64,000 bases of DNA from Odobenus rosmarus divergens (taxonomy: Eukaryota > Chordata > Mammalia > Carnivora > Odobenidae). The notes beneath the pieces are model-generated. The model worked only from the letters and a program-made list of their open reading frames with translations, was not told the origin of the DNA and ran no database searches. The stretch lies in NCBI RefSeq assembly GCF_000321225.1, contig NW_004451409.1, positions 378,352 to 442,351 on the forward strand, read 5' to 3'. This document shows, one piece after another, positions 56,586-64,000 of this stretch; positions within the stretch are counted from its first letter, which is position 1; each line of letters begins with the position of its first letter. The translations under genes were made by a program, and so were the position numbers.

Positions 56586-58324
56586 TTTAGAAATTCAGTA
56601 CCTGATGTCCATATCCTCATAATCCACAAAGAACTTGAAAGATGAGATTATGGAGATTATGGCCAGCCAGAGTCTCTTCCTCTGGAGTTCTGGGCTCTGA
56701 AACAGCACCAATACCATAGACAAGTGACTAGGGAAGTCAGAGGAGCTAGCTCACTGACTGAGATGCAGATAGTAGGACTCCTGGCTGGGCATTAACTGCT
56801 CTATGAACCTGTCAAGGTCCTCTAGTCAAAAACCACCAGAGCACATCTATAGTTCTATAAAGCTTGGTGTATTGACTCATTGCAAGAAGAAATGTATACC
56901 ATGGGGAACCATGGGGTATCTCAGTAATGTTAGAAAAAACTTATTGCAGGACTTGGCCTTGTGTTAGATTATTTGGGGGAGCATTCAAGAAAACAGACAT
57001 CTTTCCCACATTGGATGCTGTCTGGAAGCAGGAGTAATTCTCTAAGTATCTTAATAATTCTTATCTGTGAGAGGAATGAAGTTGAGCTAAAGTAATCAGT
57101 AAAAAAGTGGCAGTCACTCATTATTAGCCAGGAAAGGGGGATATTTACTCTCTTTTCTGGTTTGGACAATGTTCTTATTTCTGTCTGTTCAGACGTGATC
57201 ATGAAATGGTCTAATTATTTGTCTGGCTTCATTACAGTCACAAAACAGTCTTGTCTGAGGTTGGTCTTAAAAGAAAGTGTTTATACTTAACATGAGAACT
57301 TTGCAGATTCACTGTGAGTGTCTGGCCAGCTCCCATCTAATAGGGGGCTGCCTTTCTCTTTCTCAAACTAGATGAGAATGTTTTGTTTGAAGGGTAGGGC
57401 TGGCCAGGAAAAGAACAACTATTATTATTATTTATACATATTGACAGGTTTCTAGTTTATAAAGTCCCTTTAGAGTCATTGTATAACTTGAGACTGTCAG
57501 AACAATCCTGGGAGACTGCACAACTGTAGGGGCCCAATTCATAATGTATTCCATATGACTGGCACTGCCCCAATGTGAAGAGTGACTTCTGGAGTTGTGC
57601 AATAAGGCCGCCCCATTCTTCTTTACAATTTATGAAAACTGAGTCAAAGCAGCTTCTTGAGTATTCTTTATTTCCCAATAAACCCTAGAGTTCTCTCTGG
57701 CAAACTGCTCAGCCACTGACGTTTTGATCCTTGATTCAGTCATAGTTTCTAGTTCCAGACAATTTCTTCAGCCTGTTCTGTCATAACCTAGACTATACTG
57801 GTTACCAAATAAAAAAAGCTCCGCCTTCTTCTACAACTTTGTCTGTGCCTTCCCTAAACAGGATGCTAAAAATGTTACTGAATTAACAACAAACCTCTTT
57901 CACACAGTCACTTCCTAGAGAGAGAGAGAAAAAAAGTGTGTGTGTGTTGCCTAAAAAGTTAATATACCATAGTATATGTTGCTTGCAATGTCAGAATGGC
58001 AGATGGAAAAAATGATTTTGAGTTCTGAAGAAATTTTAAAAAGTAGAATATCCTACTAATTTCAGGGGCTGAAATTTTTAAATGCAAACTGAGCTGCTAG
58101 TAATATATCTTTCCATAGTCTTGGAAACCTACCAAGTAAAATGTTAAAGGAAAATGGAATTCCCCATGAAATGTCCCTTAATAGTGATTTTTTTTTTGTC
58201 TAGCACCATCTTTTTGAAACTGGGAAATTCCCTCTTGCTACTAAACTTCTCTCCTGAAACATTAAACTGAAACTGAAAATGGAATATTCTAGTGATAGAA
58301 TAGGCAGTTCCCAGAAAGACTATG
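56586..58324. other. No recognisable feature
   Basis: About 1.7 kb of unique-looking sequence with a short (GT)n near 57938-57949. No coding or repeat family signal found. Confidence 0.5.
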
Positions 58325-58400
58325 GGCTCTGATTCAGATTTCCTCAGGAAATCCTGTCACAATAATTCACAAACCCTGTGACCCTGGGCAATTCATCTAC
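58325..58400 (+). mobile_element. MIR core fragment
   Basis: 'aattcacaaaccctgtgacc' then 'ctgggcaattcatctactct' corresponds to the MIR core. Confidence 0.6.
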
Positions 58401-58419
58401 TCTCTCTTTCATTAAGTTA

Positions 58420-58620
58420 CCATGCATGCTTCTCTCCTCTATTACCTGAGAGTACCCTGGACTTCCCCTATCAGAACATTTATCACACTCTATGTTCAGA
58501 TTTCTATCCTACTTGGAACAAAAAATGCATTTAGAGGACAGAGACCATCTGTATTTTGTTGTCCTTGTACTTCCAGGCCCTAAAGTTATGGCACATAAAA
58601 TATTTGTTAAATTTATTTGT
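58420..58620 (+). mobile_element. L2 3' end
   Basis: 'tatcagaacatttatcacac', 'gaggacagagaccatctgta', 'tgtccttgtacttccaggcc' and 'cacataaaatatttgttaaa' are L2 3' blocks in order. Confidence 0.75.
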
Positions 58621-59520
58621 TGCCTTAGGGGAAACGGACTGGAGATCTAGAGTATCAGGAAGGTTTAATTTTCTTTTACATACCTTTTTATAACTTTGAA
58701 TATTTTACCATGCCAATTTGGTGCATATATTTCTTTTTAATTAAAAATAACATTTACATGAAAAGAAGAAAGGGAGAAAATGTTTCTTGCCAATAAATAT
58801 TTGGTAAAGGGATAGTAGTCACTCAGTACTTTTCAGCTGCCTTTCTTATTTAAGCATGGGACCAAAGTAGATGATTTTATGGCAAATTATTTTCTCTATT
58901 CTATATAATAACCATATGTATAATTTGAGGACTAAGGTATAAATTTATTCAGCTGTGATTTTTCTTTTATTATGAAAAAGTGATAGACCAGCCAGTTCTA
59001 TCTTAAATCCAGAACATTCCAGCTTGAAGCTAGATGGAAGAAGACAGTGAGGGGGAAGATTCCTTGGACCTTTTGCCTAGCACTCCAGTCAGCCAATCAG
59101 AGTTTTAACAATATAGTACCACTTTTCCTTCCTTTGCCACTACTCTTTGTATGAATCACTCTATCAGGGCACCTCATGGAACAAGATAGCAGGCGACTGA
59201 GGCATGATATATCTACTCCTCAGTTCCTTGTCCAAATGTTATGAAATAGCACCAAAATCCCTAACTCACCCACTAACAATTTGCACGTTTTTGCAAACAA
59301 GTTTCCCTGCATGGAACACTTCCAAAGATTTTGATCGCTGATCATCTTACCCCAAATGATCACAATAAATCCTTTAGTCTTTCTAAAGGACTTCTGTTTC
59401 TTTAGCCACATAACTCAGATCATGCTGATATGGAAAGATTTGAGTCAGATTTTACATACTAATTGAATGTTTTCTGCCAAATTATGCCTTATATTTGCAC
59501 TTCTAAAAACTTAACAAAAA
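58621..59520. other. No recognisable feature
   Basis: Unique-looking AT-rich sequence. Confidence 0.5.
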
Positions 59521-59750
59521 GGGGCACCTGGGTGGCTCAGTCCTTAAGCATCTGCTTTGGGCTCAGGTCATGATCCCAGGGTCCTGGGATGGAGCCCTGC
59601 CTTGGGCTCCCTGTTCAGTGAGGAGTCTGCTTCTCTCTCTGCTCCTCCCCACCCCCCCCACCTCATGCTCTCTCTCTCTCAAATAAATAAATAAAATCGT
59701 TTATAAATAAATAAATAAATAAATAACAAAAAAATAAAATAAAATAAATC
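59521..59750 (+). mobile_element. Can-SINE with (AAAT)n tail
   Basis: Head GGGGCACCTGGGTGGCTCAG, 'catgatcccagggtcctggg', 'ccttgggctccctgttcagt', CT-rich block, then an A/AAAT-rich tail to about 59750. The flanks (about 'cttaac' and 'cttacc') give no clear duplication. Confidence 0.92.
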
Positions 59751-59984
59751 TTACCAATATGATTTGTTTCAATAAGCAAATAAAACAAGCACTTTTCCCA
59801 GGCTATAATCTAAAATGTAAAAAAAAAAAAATTCCTAAAGCTTTACAATCTGAGTGAAAAATATTTCCTACATAGTGGTTTATTTGGTTAATTAATGAAG
59901 AGGGGTCTCTAGTAGTGACCTCTAGATTCTGAACTTGATTTGTTCTGGTCCACATTTTTGTTGAATTGAAAAACAGAAGGGAAT

Positions 59985-60172
59985 GAACATAACATCTATT
60001 GAGGATATGCCACATACTAACCATTTTATATGCATTATCTTACTTCATATTTATAAAATTTGTTAGAGGAATAATTTCACAAAAGGAGAGAATAGGCCTT
60101 AAAGAATTTAAACAGGCTGCCCACAATTACAGTTCATAAATAAAGAAGCAGAGAACTGAAGTCAGATATGTA
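59985..60172 (-). mobile_element. MIR SINE
   Basis: 'aacataacatctattgagga', 'accattttatatgcattatc', 'aacaggctgcccacaattac' and 'cagagaactgaagtc' are degraded MIR blocks in reverse orientation. Confidence 0.7.
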
Positions 60173-60490
60173 TAATCTCAAACATCACATTTCCTGGAAT
60201 AGCCAATACAGGAAAGTACATATTTAAGAGAATCATGGAAGGCTGGAAGAATGGACCTACGAAGATACAGCAAAACTTATTATGAATAAACTCAAAAATT
60301 GAATATGGGTCTACAAATGAGACATTATGATATACTTATTAGACAACTAAAATTAAAAATAGTGAAAATACCAAATGCTGGCAAGGATGTAGGAAACTGG
60401 AATCCCTTATCTATTGCTGGTGTGAATTTAAAATGGCACAGTCACTTGGAAAATAGTGTGGCAGTCTCTTTTAAGAAAAACTCAGAGATT

Positions 60491-60690
60491 GGGGCACCTG
60501 GGCGGCTCAGTTGGTTAAGCGTCTGACTCTTGGTTTCGGGTCAGGTCAGGATCTCAGGGTTGTGGGATGGAGCCCCACGATGGCTCTGTGCTCAGCAGGG
60601 AGTCTGCTTGGGATTCTCTCTCTCCCTGTCCTTCTGCCCCTCCCCACTGCACTCTCTCTCTCTCTAAAATAAATAAAAACAAAACAAAAA
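60491..60690 (+). mobile_element. Can-SINE, full length, nested in L1
   Basis: Head GGGGCACCTGGGCGGCTCAG, 'gtctgactcttggtttcggg', 'gatctcagggttgtgggatg', 'ctgtgctcagcagggagtct', CT-rich block and A-rich tail. ACTCAGAGAT before it and ACTCAGAAAT (60693-60702) after it are the duplication. Confidence 0.94.
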
Positions 60691-61285
60691 ACACTCAGAA
60701 ATCAAAATGTATGTCCACACAAAGACCTATATATAATTATTCATAGCAGCTTCATTTGTAATAGCTAAAACCTGGAAACAACTAAAATGTCCTTCAATAG
60801 GCGAATAGTTAAACAACTTTGGTATACCAATACCATGGAATACTGTTCAGCAATAAAAAAGAATCAACTACTGATACAAGAAACAACTTGATGGATCTCA
60901 AGGGCATTATGCTGAGTTGCAAATCCAATCTCAAAATATCACATACCTATCACTCACATAACATTTGTGAAATGATAAAATTACAAATATGGAAAGCAGA
61001 TTTTTGGTTACCAGGCTTTAAGGATGGAAGTGGGTGGAGAATGAGGGGAGGGAGATCTTTGTGGTCATGTAATAGTTCTGTATTTTGACAGAGAGAGATG
61101 GTGGTACAGGAATCTATGCACGTGATAAAATGATACAGAGCAACCACGCACATTGGATGAATGTTAAATTGCTAGTTTTGATATTATATTTAAATTATGG
61201 AAGATGTAACCATTGGGGAAAACAGCGTGAAGGATACTGGGACCTCTCTATATTATCTTTGTAACTCCCTGTGGCTCTATTTTTA

Positions 61286-61469
61286 TTTTTTTTTAAAGAT
61301 TTTATTTATTTATTCATGAGAGACAGAGGGAGAGAGAGAGAGAGAGAAGCAGAGGGAGAAGCAGGCTCCCAAGGAGCAGGGAGCCCGATGCGGGACTCGA
61401 TCCCAGGACCCTGGGATCATGACCTGAGCCGAAGGCAGACGCTTAACCATCTGAGCCACCCAGGCGCCC
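61286..61469 (-). mobile_element. Can-SINE, youngest type, 12-bp TSD
   Basis: The + strand reads AAAGATTTTATTTATTTATT, 'catgagagacagaggg', 'gctcccaaggagcaggg', 'gatgcgggactcgatcccag', 'ccatctgagccacccaggcg'. GCTCTATTTTTA at 61274-61285 recurs at 61470-61481. It differs from the copy at 53308-53491 at only a few sites outside the GA-rich part. Confidence 0.97.
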
Positions 61470-61518
61470 GCTCTATTTTTAATCCCAAATAAAAAAGTTT
61501 TTAAAACTTGCACCTGGG

Positions 61519-61946
61519 GATCTTAGCTTCCTGGGGCTACCATAAGGAAGAACCACAAACTCGGCGGCTCAAACCACAGAAACGTATTCTCTCATATTTC
61601 TGGAGGCTAGAAGTCCAAAATCAAGCTGTTAACAGAGTTGGTTCCTTCTGACGGCTATGAGAGAGAATTTGTTTCATGACTATCTCCTAGCCTCTGGTAG
61701 CCTTAGGCATTCCTTGGCTTGTAGATAGTTTTCTTCCTGTGTCTTCACAGTATCTTCACTTTATATGCCTGTCAGCGTCAAAATTTCTCCTTCTTATAAG
61801 GATACTAGTCATATTGGATTAGGCCCCATCCTAATGACCTCATCTTAACTTGAGGCAGAGACCTGTTTCCAAACATGGTTAAATTCACAGGTACTGGGGG
61901 TTAAGACTTCAACATCTTTTTAGGGTACACAATTCAACCCGTGACA
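61519..61946 (-). mobile_element. MaLR (MLT1/MST-type) LTR
   Basis: 'ttagcttcctggggctacca', 'catatttctggaggctagaa', 'cattccttggcttgtagata', 'cttcttataaggatactagt', 'gattaggccccatcctaatg', 'acacaattcaacccgtgaca' is a full MaLR-type LTR in reverse orientation. Subfamily not assigned. No internal genes. Confidence 0.85.
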
Positions 61947-62370
61947 CTGCATCTAAAAGCATCAACTGCACAAATGCAGGAGAGAAAACCGGATCTCAAG
62001 GCAGTTTATATTAAAAACAAAGAAAGAAAGAAACAACAAACAAAAGTTCCAGTTTTAGTTGACCACAGGTTCAACCCTAAATTAATAGTTTAACAAGACT
62101 GCTTAAAAAAATTAATAGTCTTCCATTGTACTAACAGATTCAAATCAGAGACAGGCATAGCCACATGTCCCTCTCGCCTATCAAACTTCATATGGAATTT
62201 TCTAATCTATTTGGATTTAGGGGAATACTGGTGAAGTTGAGTAGATTCATAGGAAAACCACTGTGAGTCTGAAAACCAAGTTGAAATAAACAAGATACAT
62301 TAGATGCCAAAAACTAAAGATGACATAACTGCTTTCAAAGTATTGTTTTTAAATCCCTCATATCACCTTA
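61947..62370. other. No recognisable feature
   Basis: Unique-looking sequence with a short GAAA run at about 62023-62033. Confidence 0.5.
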
Positions 62371-62388
62371 AAAAGTGGTATCCCCTTT

Positions 62389-62609
62389 AGGGGCACCTGG
62401 GTGGCGCAGTTAGGCATCAGACTCTTGGTTTCAGCTCAGGTCCTATGATCTCAGAGTTGTGTGATCTCAGGGTCATGAGATCGAGCCCCACGTTTGGCTC
62501 CACACTCAGGGCAAAGTCTGCTCAAGAATCTCTCTCCCTCTCCCTCTGCCCCTCCCCACCGAGCGCTCGCGTTCTCTCTCTCAAATATATAAATAAATCT
62601 TTAAAAAAA
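62389..62609 (+). mobile_element. Can-SINE, full length, 18-bp TSD
   Basis: Head AGGGGCACCTGGGTGGCGCA, an extended middle with two 'gatctcag' blocks (a short internal duplication near 62446-62480), 'gatcgagccccacgtttggc', CT-rich block and A tail. AAAAGTGGTATCCCCTTT (62371-62388) recurs as AAAAGCGGTATCCCCTTT (62610-62627). Confidence 0.96.
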
Positions 62610-62627
62610 AAAAGCGGTATCCCCTTT

Positions 62628-63660
62628 GTGTTTGCTGAATGAATGACAAAGCTCAAATTGTCTAGGTAGAAGAATTAGGTCAATTTAATATACCATAAGC
62701 AGCTAATATGAAGACCAGAAGAACTTTGTAAAACTCAGAATGTTAGAGAATTTTAATAATAGAAACTTCTAATCAATCAATGGAAACACCTTGTTCAAAA
62801 TGTAGTTTATTCCCTATTGTCAGGAAATGTTCAAAGGAAGCTGAGCAACCCTTTGCTAGGTATTCATTCAATGGGAGATTGTACTAGCATCTTCAAACTT
62901 TTTTTTTTTTTTTTTTACTTTTCAGCACTTTCACAGAAAGATATATTAATTTAACTTCTTAGGAATTTTTAAAAATAATTTCACCTTTTTCTGAATGCTA
63001 AATGATAAAAGTGCAACTCTAGATTGAAAAATGTTTGAGAAAACTGTTATTATCAATACTATATTAATAGGTTGACTTTAATGTTCTTTATTAATAATTC
63101 TAGCATGAGAACTGTTTACTTTTTTCCAATTGAGATGAAGAATTTGGTTTAATTTAGCTTACCAGAAAAAGCATAATTTATCAACAATTTGAAAATAACA
63201 TGTTCAATTTTAGAGGAGTGAGCACAATTAGAATGCTAAATGAGAAACATTATGGTGCTCATTAACTGCAAAATTGTGTACTTCTCTGACTCTCCATAAC
63301 AATAGACTCCACATCATCACAGAGTTTATCAGGTATTTTTTGAGATTTTTTGGGAAGAAAATGTACCAAATGTACCCCAAATGTTAGTTTTCCCATGCAA
63401 ACTGTTCACTATTATGTAATTATAGAGATTTTCCCAGCATTTGTATTATTAAAACTTACTAGGTGCTTTCAGACTGAAAAAGAGAAAAAATTAGAATGAG
63501 ATGTTTGAAATTCTTGGATTTGTACTTTAAGTGGTTTATTTTTTAATTTTTCCATCTTTTTTCTAATTGAAGAAATATTAGAGATTTCAAGCTACTATTT
63601 CATAAAAGAGCACCTGCAGTATAAATAACCTTAATTCTCAGTAAATGGAAAAATCTTAAT
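62628..63660. other. No recognisable feature; one poly(T) run
   Basis: AT-rich unique-looking sequence. A run of about 19 T at 62900-62918 has no direct repeat around it. No coding evidence. Confidence 0.5.
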
Positions 63661-63675
63661 GTGACTTTAAAGAAT

Positions 63676-63860
63676 TTTTTTTAAGATTTTATTTATTTAT
63701 TTATCAGAGAGAAAGAGAACAAGCAGGGAGAGCAGCAGGCAGAGGGAGAAGCAGGCTCCCCGCTGAGCAGGGAGCCCGATGCAGGACTTGATCCCAGGAC
63801 CCTGGGATCATGACCTGAGCCGAAGGCAGACACTCAACAGACTGAGCCACCCAGGAACCC
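63676..63860 (-). mobile_element. Can-SINE, full length
   Basis: The + strand reads T-rich tail, AAGATTTTATTTATTTATTT, GA-rich block, 'gctccccgctgagcagggag', 'gatgcaggacttgatcccag', 'gactgagccacccaggaacc'. A second, truncated copy follows directly in the same orientation. Confidence 0.95.
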
Positions 63861-63910
63861 TTTTTTTTTTTTTAAGATTTTATTTATTTATTTGTCAGAG
63901 AGAAGGAGTG
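63861..63910 (-). mobile_element. Can-SINE tail fragment, tandem to the previous copy
   Basis: Only the 3' end of a Can-SINE is present: T run, AAGATTTTATTTATTTATTT, then GTCAGAGAGAAGGAG, after which unrelated sequence starts. GTGACTTTAAAGAATTTT before the pair (about 63661) and GTGATTTTACAGGATTTT after it (about 63909) agree at 14 of 18 positions. Confidence 0.85.
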
Positions 63911-64000
63911 ATTTTACAGGATTTTGAACAGATGAATTCAACATACAAATGTGATAATTGTTTTTTACCTAATTTGTATAACTATTCTCATTTTTTCTCA

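Larger units (their letters stand above)
60268..61505 (+). mobile_element. Old L1 3' portion with two nested Can-SINEs
   Basis: Plus-strand L1 text: 'atgagacattatgatatact', 'tgctggcaaggatgtaggaa', then, after the SINE at 60491, 'cagcttcatttgtaatagc', 'ccatggaatactgttcagca', 'ttaccaggctttaaggatgg', 'aattatggaagatgtaacc', and after the SINE at 61286 'aatcccaaataaaaaagttt'. An old L1M-type 3' end; no intact frame. Confidence 0.83.

Noticed and set aside
62900..62918. Run of T as a possible tail-only insertion
   Set aside because: The flanks 'cttcaaac' and 'acttttcag' do not match.
1..64000. A previously undescribed multi-gene system
   Set aside because: No set of genes, promoters or RNA genes could be supported on either strand. 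The structure present is a nested history of transposable elements.

Overview
This 64 kb window is non-coding DNA from a mammal of the order Carnivora. The diagnostic signal is at least 21 copies of the tRNA-Lys-derived Can-SINE, with heads of the form GCGCCTGGGTGGCTCAG and AATAAATAAAATCTTT tails, on both strands. Their internal sequence lacks the duplicated middle segment typical of felid copies and does not look like the young dog subfamily. I therefore infer a caniform, most likely an arctoid (bear, pinniped or mustelid); species cannot be fixed from the window alone. I find no protein-coding exon, RNA gene, CpG island or promoter that I can defend. The window is best read as intergenic DNA or the inside of a very large intron. 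Layout: 1-5.2 kb holds old MIR, L2 and MaLR fragments plus two oppositely oriented L1 3' ends. 5.2-8.6 kb is a minus-strand L1 with both termini but most of ORF2 missing. 8.6-12.4 kb is mostly unique. 12.4-21.2 kb is dominated by a near-full-length, decayed plus-strand L1 with a proline-codon-rich repetitive 5' region, ORF1 and ORF2 remnants and at least five later insertions. 21.2-29.4 kb is mostly unique, with MER5-like and other hAT relics, MIR and an old L1 3' region. 29.4-38.9 kb is one ancient plus-strand L2 split by L1, LTR and HAL1-like insertions, which themselves carry SINEs. 38.9-48 kb is mostly unique with small relics. 48-64 kb is rich in Can-SINEs (ten complete copies plus a truncated one after 51 kb), MIR, L2, two MaLR LTRs and another L1 with two nested SINEs. 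The parts do not form a functional gene system; they form a layered insertion history in which target-site duplications let the order of events be read. The most unusual signal is an inverted duplication of about 345 bp: 20453-20797 is about 96% identical by eye to the reverse complement of 26817-27168. The first copy interrupts the large L1 and has short shared homologies at both junctions, which suggests copying from the second site by template switching. Other points of interest are a poly(A)-less L1 fragment inside an LTR, a Can-SINE head palindrome inside a TA microsatellite, a tail-only poly(T) insertion flanked by a direct repeat, and a 71 bp hairpin. All identifications are from reading the sequence; repeat family names below the superfamily level are provisional.
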